This document shows, in pieces, positions 18,086 to 24,913 of a stretch of 64,000 nucleotides of DNA. Source of the stretch: Bacteroidales bacterium UBA3743 (GTDB lineage Bacteria; Bacteroidota; Bacteroidia; Bacteroidales; Paludibacteraceae); assembly GCA_002371265.1 (NCBI GenBank), contig DFGT01000039.1, forward strand, positions 1-64,000, written 5' to 3'. The notes under the pieces were generated by a model. The model made no database searches, was not told where the DNA came from, and saw only the letters and a list, made by a program, of their open reading frames with translations. The first letter of the stretch is position 1, and each line of letters opens with the position of its first letter. Both the position numbers and the translations under genes were made by a program.

Positions 18086-18117
18086 TAGAGACGCAATGAC
18101 ATGCGTCTCTACTTTTT
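18086..18117 (+). terminator. Palindromic hairpin between the DASS and DcaP-like genes
   Basis: An 11-bp perfect stem (GTAGAGACGCA paired with TGCGTCTCTAC, 6-base loop) is followed by six T residues. It looks like an intrinsic terminator but ends only one base before the next start codon. Its ends match another dispersed palindrome at 46807-46834. Confidence 0.75.
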
Positions 18118-18118
18118 T

Positions 18119-19558
18119 ATGAAAAAAATGAAAAAATTTTTACTTTCAGTCCTAGTGGCTTGTGCTTCTCTATCTGCATTCGCACAAGACAATGCTGTAG
18201 CAGACACAGCAAAACATCATCACCGTCATCATCGCCATCATCGCAATGGCGTAGTGTTTGAGGGTAACGACAAAAATCCAAAGGTCTCTCTTTATGGTTT
18301 TGTTCGCAATTATTTCACTTACGACTCTCACACAGAGCAGACTGTTTGCGGTGGACTGTTCAACACTCTCCCTTATGATGAGAACCTTAATCTACGTGGT
18401 GAAGATTTGAACGCGCAGCCTTCTGCACAATGGATGGCATTCACAACTCGCCTTGGAATTAACCTTCAAGGACCAAAACTGAATGAAATTTGCACTATGA
18501 GCGGAAAAGTGGAGATGGATTTCTGTGGCTACGGTACATATTCGTATGTGCTACGTCTTCGTCAGGCTTTTATGCGTCTTTCATGGCAGAAAAATATGTT
18601 GACTTTGGGTCAGACTTGGCATCCTATGTTTAATTCGGATATGATGCCTGGTTGCACAGCTCTTGCAACCGGTTCTCCATTCCAACCATTCAACCGTTCT
18701 CCTCAGATTCGTCACGATGTACGCTTTGGTAAGGATAACGGATGGAGATGGACAACAGATTTGCTTTGGATGCTTCAGTACACTCCCGTCGGTCCGGATA
18801 AAGATGGCCTTGGAGCAGGTTCTACTGCAAACATCAAGTTCTTGAACAACTCTTGTATTCCAGATTTGTATTTCGGACTTGATCATACTGGTAAGAAGAC
18901 AATTGTTGGAGTGGGTGCTGATCTTACAAGCCTAAAGCCACGCACAACACGTGAGGAAAAGATTAATTATGAAGGAAAGGATACTGTATGCACAGTAAAG
19001 TCGAAAGACAGAGTCACAGCAATCTCTCCAATGTTCTACTTCCAGTATAAGCCTTCAAGCAAGTTCAAATTGATGGCAAAGGCTGTTTATGGTCAGAACA
19101 CTGCACACTTGAATATGCCGAGCGGATATGGTCTTACAAAAGTGAATGAAGAGACAGGAGAGTGTGAGTACACACCACTTCGTATGTTCAGCACATGGAT
19201 TAATCCAGTTTGGACTAGTGTAAGCAAAAACTCTGGCAACATCACAAAGATTAGTTTCTTCGCCGGATTCCAAAAGAATTTCGGAGCTAAAGAGGGTATG
19301 GTAGAGGAGTATGTGAAATATACGGCACTTCAGCACAAGGGAGGCAAGACATTGGACAACTGCTTCCGCCTATGCCCTACATACACATATACAATCAAGA
19401 GCTTCGATATGGCTTTCGAGTATGAGTTGACTGGAGCTACTTACGGTAAGGAAGAAAAAGACAATGAAGGTCTTTGGTTAGGCCGTGCTGTAGAAGAGGA
19501 TCGCAATACAGTGGTCAACCATCGTGTTTGCCTTATGGTGAAGTACAACTTCAAATAA
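18119..19558 (+). CDS. DcaP-like outer-membrane channel protein
   Basis: Outer-membrane beta-barrel resembling the DcaP family, a group of trimeric channels for dicarboxylates and related acids. Seen: a signal peptide ending SAFAQD, then a histidine-rich stretch HHHRHHRHHR right at the mature N-terminus, then strands typical of the family (SLYGFVRNYFTYDS, LRLRQAFMRLSW, LGQTWHPMF). The frame starts at 18101, but that ATG lies inside the preceding hairpin; the ATG at 18119 (MKKMKKFLLSV) is preferred, and 18128 is also possible. No space exists for a separate promoter, so expression should come from read-through from the DASS gene. The DcaP assignment is moderately secure; a general porin is the alternative. 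Confidence 0.8.
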   Translation: MKKMKKFLLSVLVACASLSAFAQDNAVADTAKHHHRHHRHHRNGVVFEGNDKNPKVSLYGFVRNYFTYDSHTEQTVCGGLFNTLPYDENLNLRGEDLNAQPSAQWMAFTTRLGINLQGPKLNEICTMSGKVEMDFCGYGTYSYVLRLRQAFMRLSWQKNMLTLGQTWHPMFNSDMMPGCTALATGSPFQPFNRSPQIRHDVRFGKDNGWRWTTDLLWMLQYTPVGPDKDGLGAGSTANIKFLNNSCIPDLYFGLDHTGKKTIVGVGADLTSLKPRTTREEKINYEGKDTVCTVKSKDRVTAISPMFYFQYKPSSKFKLMAKAVYGQNTAHLNMPSGYGLTKVNEETGECEYTPLRMFSTWINPVWTSVSKNSGNITKISFFAGFQKNFGAKEGMVEEYVKYTALQHKGGKTLDNCFRLCPTYTYTIKSFDMAFEYELTGATYGKEEKDNEGLWLGRAVEEDRNTVVNHRVCLMVKYNFK

Positions 19559-19581
19559 TTAATTCATAGATTAATATTGGA

Positions 19582-19616
19582 TAAGAGATGTGGCATTGTC
19601 ACATCTCTTATTTTAT
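19582..19616 (+). terminator. Terminator after the DcaP-like gene
   Basis: An 11-bp perfect stem TAAGAGATGTG/CACATCTCTTA with a 7-base loop, followed by TTTTATT. Confidence 0.85.
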
Positions 19617-19651
19617 TAATCAAGGAAGCAATTCAAATTTGCTTAAAATAT

Positions 19652-19682
19652 TTTGCTGTCTCATTCTTAATTGCTACCTTTG
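19652..19682 (+). promoter_or_regulatory. Predicted promoter of rpsO
   Basis: TTTG (19652-19655), 19-base spacer, TACCTTTG (19675-19682). Both boxes are exact consensus matches, 26 bases before the start codon. Confidence 0.8.
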
Positions 19683-19708
19683 CAGTCGCTAATTAAAATT
19701 ATATAACA

Positions 19709-19978
19709 ATGTATCTAGATCAAGCTAAAAAAGCAGAAATCTTCGGGACTTACGGAAAGTCTAATACCGATACTGGTTCAGCAGAGAGCCAGATAGCGCT
19801 ATTCTCATACCGTATCTCTCATTTGACTGAACATGTAAAGTCAAACAAGAAGGATTTTAACACATCAAGATCTCTTAAGATGTTGGTTGGTAAGCGTCGT
19901 CGTATGTTGGATTTCTTGAAAGAGAAGGACATCGAGCGTTACCGTTCAATCGTTAAGAAGCTTGGTTTGAGAAAGTAA
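19709..19978 (+). CDS. rpsO: 30S ribosomal protein S15
   Basis: Small-subunit ribosomal protein that binds 16S rRNA and helps organise the central domain. Seen: 89 residues, the standard size, with the family features TGSAESQIALFSYRISHLTEH and VGKRRRMLDFLKEKD read in parts (GSAESQIALF, LVGKRRRMLDFLK) and the basic end KKLGLRK. It has its own strong promoter and its own terminator (20001-20027), so it is a single-gene transcript. Confidence 0.99.
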   Translation: MYLDQAKKAEIFGTYGKSNTDTGSAESQIALFSYRISHLTEHVKSNKKDFNTSRSLKMLVGKRRRMLDFLKEKDIERYRSIVKKLGLRK

Positions 19979-20000
19979 TTGCTTTCTTGAAAAGAACAAA

Positions 20001-20027
20001 GGCGGACAGAAATGTTCGCCTTTTTTT
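20001..20027 (+). terminator. Terminator of rpsO
   Basis: GGCGGACA/TGTTCGCC stem with one G-U pair, a GAAA tetraloop and seven T residues. Confidence 0.9.
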
Positions 20028-20104
20028 ATACATATTATATGCGATATACGTATGGAACTGATCTGACAGACGTATGTTTTTGTTAGACGTGCGTCTTTGC
20101 GTCT

Positions 20105-21787
20105 CTACGAGCGGACAAACAAAATTGCCTTTGCCGAGAATCTCTCGCCGCATTTGTCCACATACAGATAGATAGCCGCTTTTGTGTTTGTCCCACTGCA
20201 AAATTCTTCTACGATAGTTTTAGGGTCATCAGTGTCGCTCACCAGCGTCACACCTTCACCCTTGATTTTGTTTTTGATGCTTATTTCTCCAGCCACCACG
20301 TTAGGTAGCGTGTAGACGAATATGGCTGGAGACGAGATGTATTCGTCTGCTGTGATGTTGTCTAAATGAGCCAGGTCGGATTCAATACATCCACTATCTG
20401 TGTTAATGATCAATGCTACTTCGTATGGGTCGTATTGTGATAGCCCGCCTGTTTTGTTGAGCAATAATTGTACTGCTGTGGTGCCAAGTTTGCAATAGTC
20501 GTCCATCTTGGAAAATTTCATGTATGGCTCAGAAACGGACGCAAACATACCTTTTATATATGTCTTGAAATCTGATCCAACAGCATCGCCATCAGATAGT
20601 TCCACTGATTCTGATTTAAAAAAAGAGTTGTTTTCATTCGCTTTTCTCCTTTCACAATCCTTGTTGCTTACGACAACAGCTGCATTGCATCCTCCAAATC
20701 CAGAGCCTGTTTTTACAAATATATCACACGGCTTGTCTTTGATTGTCGTTTGGGAAACATTGAGTTTGACAGGAGTGCCTGTCTCTTCAAACCCAAGTGT
20801 CTTAGCTATTTCACCTTTTTCGGCGAGCGAAATGCTGACCGCAAGTTCCAACACTCCAGAGCATCCAAGTGTATGTCCGAAATATGCTTTTGTGCTGACG
20901 ACGATGCTGTCTGTAAGACCTGCGACAGCCAATGCTTTCGATTCCATTTCGTCATTGTAGACGGTGGCTGTCCCGTGCATATTGACGAATGAGACGTCAG
21001 ATGGCTTGACTCCAGCTTCATTCATTGCCGTCGTTATGGCATGAGCAAGTTCTTCTCCCGTACGTGATGGACCGGAAATATGGTTTGCGTCGTTGGATGA
21101 TGCCCCACCAGCTATATAAAAGCAGCTTGGAATGTCTGTTTCGTTTGACAATATCAAGGTGGAAGCACCTTCTCCTAAAGAAATTCCATCTCTGCATTTG
21201 TCGTATGGTTTGCAGATGTTATGGCTGAGAGACCGGAAACTGTCGAATCCGGACACCACAAAGTCTGTCAGCAAATCTCCGCCTACAACCACGATTGTTT
21301 TGTATTTCCCTTCATTTATTAGTCTGTGGGCGTAAACAGTCGCCAACACGCCTGATATGCATGCGTTTGACACGCACATAGGCTTGTTAGGATTCTTGAA
21401 ATATGATGCGACTTTATTAGCCAAACAACAGATATAGTTGTTTTCGTTGTGGCTGAGATTGTCGATATTTCCTTTTGTTGTGGAGAAGATGAATAGGGTA
21501 GACGGGGATGAAAGGTCTACTTTCGTGTTTTTTGAAGCGTCTAGTGTGGATGAAATCATCATCTGCTCCAGACGGAAATATGAGGGTCTGTTGGAGATGT
21601 TGTATTGGGTGTAGAACCCGTCGTCTACAGCACCTAGAGGAAATGACTGACCATTAGCGTAGTTTTTGTGGGTTCCCCTCACTCCGCTTTTTCCAAGCTC
21701 TATATTAGCCACAATATCAGACAGTGAATTTCCTAATGCACAAACAGCACCTTTGCCAACTATGTAAGATTTAGCCCCTTTCATCAA
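20105..21787 (-). CDS. Beta-ketoacyl synthase with an extra C-terminal KS-like domain
   Basis: Condensing enzyme of the ketoacyl-ACP synthase (thiolase fold) family. Seen: a complete KS domain to about residue 390 with the catalytic triad Cys143 (NACISG), His271 (NMHGTAT) and His305 (YFGHTLGCSG), and the conserved Lys300. Residues about 395-560 form a second part with motifs such as VALIINTDSGCIESD and SPAIFVYTLPNVVAGEI that resemble half of a second KS without catalytic residues. Related arrangements occur in Bacteroidota clusters for aryl-polyene or flexirubin-type lipids, but no acyl carrier protein or partner gene is present here, so the product is unknown. The start may be the first or second of two adjacent ATGs. 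Confidence 0.85.
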   Translation of the reverse strand: MMKGAKSYIVGKGAVCALGNSLSDIVANIELGKSGVRGTHKNYANGQSFPLGAVDDGFYTQYNISNRPSYFRLEQMMISSTLDASKNTKVDLSSPSTLFIFSTTKGNIDNLSHNENNYICCLANKVASYFKNPNKPMCVSNACISGVLATVYAHRLINEGKYKTIVVVGGDLLTDFVVSGFDSFRSLSHNICKPYDKCRDGISLGEGASTLILSNETDIPSCFYIAGGASSNDANHISGPSRTGEELAHAITTAMNEAGVKPSDVSFVNMHGTATVYNDEMESKALAVAGLTDSIVVSTKAYFGHTLGCSGVLELAVSISLAEKGEIAKTLGFEETGTPVKLNVSQTTIKDKPCDIFVKTGSGFGGCNAAVVVSNKDCERRKANENNSFFKSESVELSDGDAVGSDFKTYIKGMFASVSEPYMKFSKMDDYCKLGTTAVQLLLNKTGGLSQYDPYEVALIINTDSGCIESDLAHLDNITADEYISSPAIFVYTLPNVVAGEISIKNKIKGEGVTLVSDTDDPKTIVEEFCSGTNTKAAIYLYVDKCGERFSAKAILFVRS

Positions 21788-21792
21788 ACACT

Positions 21793-21837
21793 AAAAAAAA
21801 CAAATCCCCTGTTATTCAGTTGCTGAAATTACAGAGG
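21793..21837 (-). terminator. Probable terminator of the tRNA-Asp/tRNA-Thr transcript
   Basis: On the minus strand, after tRNA-Thr, a hairpin with arms CCTCTGT/ACAGGGG and an inner TTCAG/CTGAA pair, followed by ATTTG and eight T residues. It lies just before the ketoacyl synthase start. Confidence 0.6.
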
Positions 21838-21861
21838 AGACAAATAAAATAAAAAAGGATG

Positions 21862-21934
21862 AGCCGATGACGAGACTCGAACTCGTGACCTACGCATTAC
21901 GAATGCGACGCTCTACCAACTGAGCCACATCGGC
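21862..21934 (-). tRNA. tRNA-Thr (CGT)
   Basis: 73-base cloverleaf. The acceptor stem GCCGATG/CATCGGC pairs perfectly, the D arm is GCTC/GAGC, the anticodon loop TTCGTAA gives anticodon CGT, and the T arm is ACGAG-TTCGAGT-CTCGT. It is 9 bases downstream of tRNA-Asp on the same transcript. CCA is not encoded. Confidence 0.97.
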
Positions 21935-21943
21935 ATCATTTTG

Positions 21944-22017
21944 CGGTATGGACGGGACTCGAACCCGCGACCCCATGCGTGACAGGCATGTATTCTAACC
22001 AGCTGAACTACCACACC
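21944..22017 (-). tRNA. tRNA-Asp (GTC)
   Basis: 74-base cloverleaf. The acceptor stem GGTGTGG/CCATACC has one G-U pair, the anticodon loop CTGTCAC within CATGC/GCATG gives anticodon GTC, the T arm is GCGGG-TTCGAGT-CCCGT, and the discriminator base is G as expected for Asp. Confidence 0.97.
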
Positions 22018-22047
22018 AAGTTTGCCATTCATTTCTGAATTGCGGTG

Positions 22048-22078
22048 CAAAAATATAGAAAAAAGTTGATACTGCAAA
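22048..22078 (-). promoter_or_regulatory. Predicted promoter of tRNA-Asp/tRNA-Thr
   Basis: On the minus strand TTTG (22075-22078), 19 bases, TATTTTTG (22048-22055); both exact. It lies 30 bases before the tRNA-Asp 5' end. Confidence 0.75.
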
Positions 22079-22206
22079 TGATTTTCGAAATATATTGACT
22101 TTTATTTTGTGTGATCTGTTTTTTGTGAATGTATGTTTTTTTTATCATTATTTAGTTAAATAAAGTTAAAAGAATGAGTTTTGTTCGCTTTGATAAGAAA
22201 TGTATT

Positions 22207-22214
22207 TATTTTTG
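22207..22214 (+). promoter_or_regulatory. Possible -7 box before the 157-aa secreted protein
   Basis: TATTTTTG fits the -7 consensus; a TTTG lies 23 bases upstream (22180-22183), a little further than the usual spacing. Confidence 0.4.
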
Positions 22215-22276
22215 CGCAAAAATAAATGATGCTCCAATTTGGAGAGTGTGATTTTGAAGTCAAAACATAAAGGTAT

Positions 22277-22750
22277 ATGAAAAAAAAGATTTTTACAGTG
22301 CTCGGACTGTTGTTCTGTATAATGTCTGCAAATGCAGCATTGCAGTATATGACAATAGAGCTGAAAAATGGTAAAAAGTTCAGCTTTTTGCTAAAAGAAA
22401 ATCCAGTAATCACATATCAGAATGACCGTCTAGTGATTAATGGAGACGAAAGTACAAGTTATTCTATTGATGGAGTGAAAAACTATTATTTCACAGAAGA
22501 CAATCAGTCTGCTGTCAAGAATGCGAGTGCTGACTTTCAAGCCCTTCGTATTGTGAGTTCGGATGAAAATACCATTAAAGTGGAGAATGCTTCTGTTGGT
22601 GTAGTAGCAATATTGTTCAATATAAATGGGTCGATTGTTGCAACATCTGAGACTAATAATGAAGGAGAGGTGGAGATATCTCTTCCAAATCAAAAGGGCG
22701 TATATTTGCTTAATATAGGCGCTCAATCATTAAAGCTAATTCGTAAATAA
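22277..22750 (+). CDS. Small secreted protein with T9SS C-terminal sorting domain
   Basis: 157 residues of unknown function. Seen: a signal peptide (LGLLFCIMSANA, cleavage near residue 21), a short beta-rich segment (MTIELKNGKKFSFLLKENP), and a C-terminal domain of about 70 residues with the type A T9SS sorting pattern: VENASVGVVAILFNINGSIV, then a glycine-containing turn GVYLLNIGAQ and a basic end KLIRK. It is probably exported across the outer membrane by the T9SS encoded in this window (inference). The core outside signal and sorting domain is only about 60 residues, which is unusually small for a cargo. The next gene starts 14 bases later. Confidence 0.75.
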   Translation: MKKKIFTVLGLLFCIMSANAALQYMTIELKNGKKFSFLLKENPVITYQNDRLVINGDESTSYSIDGVKNYYFTEDNQSAVKNASADFQALRIVSSDENTIKVENASVGVVAILFNINGSIVATSETNNEGEVEISLPNQKGVYLLNIGAQSLKLIRK

Positions 22751-22764
22751 AAAAGTCAAATAAC

Positions 22765-23394
22765 ATGAAGAAAGTTCTACTTCCCGTATTGACATTGTTG
22801 TCATTTTCTTTTGCATCAAATGCGATCACAAAGATGTGTGTGAAGTCGGTTGATGGTGTGGTTACTAAGTATGACATCGACAAAGTTGCCGAAGTGTATT
22901 ATGAGCCTGATTTTGAATTTGAAACAGAAGCTATACTTTTCGATTCTGTCGGTATTAAACTTTATAATACACCATCGATGACAAAAATTCCTAAACCAGA
23001 GGGTGTTGTGGAAAACAAATATTTTTTTGAGTATTGGTATGAATCTTCAGATCAAAGCAACGATATTGATGCAGTATTTGAAGAATATAAGAAACAAGCA
23101 ACTTCTTTAAGCACTAATAAGAATATGCCTCTTTTTTGGAGTGAAGATCATGGCAATACTTGGTCTGAATACAAAGGACAACAATGGAATAATGACCAAA
23201 AGAATTTCTATTTTTCTTTAGCCAATGTCACAGATCCTAATGGAGATGTGGATGAGAAGGGTCAGATTTGGGCAGTCGTTGTAGTAAAGCAGAGCGACAA
23301 TCGTATAAGAGTTATTGTCAAGATGGATAGTATTAAGTATAATGGCAAATACTATTCGTATGACAATGGAAATGGTACTCCAAGCAGACATTAA
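22765..23394 (+). CDS. Secreted protein of unknown function, 209 aa
   Basis: I do not recognise a family. Seen: a signal peptide (VLTLLSFSFASNA, cleavage near residue 20) followed by a first segment, KSVDGVVTKYDIDKVAEVYY, that has the same layout as the start of the preceding protein (strand, turn, strand, hydrophobic strand). The rest is rich in Tyr, Trp, Asp and Asn. It lacks a lipobox and a visible T9SS sorting domain. It forms a two-gene unit with the preceding cargo gene (14-base gap) and is followed by a terminator, so the two may act together. Confidence 0.68.
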   Translation: MKKVLLPVLTLLSFSFASNAITKMCVKSVDGVVTKYDIDKVAEVYYEPDFEFETEAILFDSVGIKLYNTPSMTKIPKPEGVVENKYFFEYWYESSDQSNDIDAVFEEYKKQATSLSTNKNMPLFWSEDHGNTWSEYKGQQWNNDQKNFYFSLANVTDPNGDVDEKGQIWAVVVVKQSDNRIRVIVKMDSIKYNGKYYSYDNGNGTPSRH

Positions 23395-23423
23395 AAATCC
23401 ACATTTCAAGTGTTGAATAAGAG

Positions 23424-23467
23424 ATGACTATCTAGTTTGTAAAAACAAGGTAGTCATTTTTATTTTT
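23424..23467 (+). terminator. Terminator of the two secreted-protein genes
   Basis: A 10-bp stem ATGACTATCT/AGGTAGTCAT with one mismatch as DNA that is a U-G pair in the transcript, followed by a T-rich tract. Confidence 0.7.
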
Positions 23468-23759
23468 ATGTAAGTTATCTGGCGACATTCTGTGGTACTG
23501 TAACATAAAAGTAAAGAATTGCAATTGTCGCCCAAAGAGGACAATCTAAACTCAGTTTATAAGAGACTGAATTATTATAATGAAAGTTTTTTTGATACGC
23601 TCAAAAAGTTGTTGCCTCAGAAACTTAACTGCTATTTTTCAAGTTCAGAAATTGTTTTGTCCTTTAATATAGTGATAAAATGTAAGTTGAAAATCCATGG
23701 ACCATTAACAATCATATGTTAAATGCCACAAGAATTAAAATTCACTTGTAAAACTTGTG

Positions 23760-24893
23760 TTATTCTACAGGATTTTCGCCTTCTTCTTTACTATTTAATT
23801 TTTGGAAGAAATGAATGCCGCATAGCACAAATATAGCAAGAAATCCCATCACAAAGCCATACTTGATGCCTGTTTTGACTTTGCCTTTTTTGTCGTTTTC
23901 AAGTGGATAGCGAGGCACGTCAATCTCTTGAATCAAAGGTTCACTTTTAGCCATGTCAAGTTTCATCACTTCGATGTTCTTGACAATTTCAGAATATGCA
24001 GCAGTGTTTATTTGAATGTCTGTTTGATATTTCAATTGCTCCACACCAAGGACATTTTTGGATGGATTCATGTTTAAATCGCGATAATGAGCGACTGCAT
24101 ATAGAGATTTGTTCAGCTCTTTTCGTATGGAATCAGCTCTTGATTGAAATTCATCTATGTTTCTTTGTGTTTTATCTCGTTTGCTTTTAAGATAAAAATC
24201 AAATACTGTGTTTATCATTGCAGCACTGAATTCTTTAGCAAATCTTTCATCTTTGGAACTGACAGAAAAATTCGCATAAGAAAGTTTTTTGTCAAGTTTT
24301 TCAATGCTAATTTCTTTTTGCATCATTCCTGAAGCAATGATCATTATGATGCTGTCTTGCTCACGTGTAAATGAATCTCTATTTTGACCATAAGGAAAAG
24401 TCACATCACATAGAGTTGCAATATGATATTTAGACGGGTCTATTTCAGCATTGATTTCATCGCATTTTAGCCTCAAACTATCAGCTAAAATTTTGTATTC
24501 GAGTAGATTCATCGTGTCTTTTTCTATGATTATTGGCTTTAGTAATGCCATTTCTACCATAGATCTTGAGCGGAATAATTCTACAAGATTATCTCCTGAA
24601 AAAGTGCCAGAAGAGGATCCGAATCCAGCCAACATACTGAGAGCTCCTAATCCGCTTCCTCCTCCACTTTTAGATTCAATTGAAAATTTATATGTGGCGG
24701 TATATGTTGGCTTGTAAATATAAGCGTGTATAATACCAATGATGACACCAATTATACCAGCCACCACAATAGCCCATTTCTTGTCCCATAAATATGAACA
24801 GTAGTCTTTGATTATCCTTTTTATGTCAGTAAAGGAAATTTTGCTTTGGGAATATTCCTCTGTTTGCAAAAGATCTTCTAAATCGATATTCAT
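23760..24893 (-). CDS. Wzz-type polysaccharide chain-length/co-polymerase protein
   Basis: Inner-membrane protein of the Wzz/PCP family that controls polymer length or links export steps. Seen: a cytoplasmic N-terminus of about 40 residues, a first transmembrane helix AIVVAGIIGVIIGIIHAYIY, a long periplasmic part with coiled-coil character (residues about 190-320, with RDKTQRNIDEFQSRADSIRK), the family motif PRYPLENDKKGK, and a second helix FVMGFLAIFVLCGIHFF. No C-terminal kinase domain is present. At 377 residues it is typical. It follows the export channel gene by 20 bases on the same strand. No glycosyltransferases are in the window. Confidence 0.88.
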   Translation of the reverse strand: MNIDLEDLLQTEEYSQSKISFTDIKRIIKDYCSYLWDKKWAIVVAGIIGVIIGIIHAYIYKPTYTATYKFSIESKSGGGSGLGALSMLAGFGSSSGTFSGDNLVELFRSRSMVEMALLKPIIIEKDTMNLLEYKILADSLRLKCDEINAEIDPSKYHIATLCDVTFPYGQNRDSFTREQDSIIMIIASGMMQKEISIEKLDKKLSYANFSVSSKDERFAKEFSAAMINTVFDFYLKSKRDKTQRNIDEFQSRADSIRKELNKSLYAVAHYRDLNMNPSKNVLGVEQLKYQTDIQINTAAYSEIVKNIEVMKLDMAKSEPLIQEIDVPRYPLENDKKGKVKTGIKYGFVMGFLAIFVLCGIHFFQKLNSKEEGENPVE

Positions 24894-24913
24894 TGTCCTT
24901 TATTGTTTGATCT

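Noticed and set aside
23519..23722. Possible 67-residue gene after the secreted-protein pair
   Set aside because: TTG start, AT-rich low-complexity sequence, no domain or signal; treated as intergenic.
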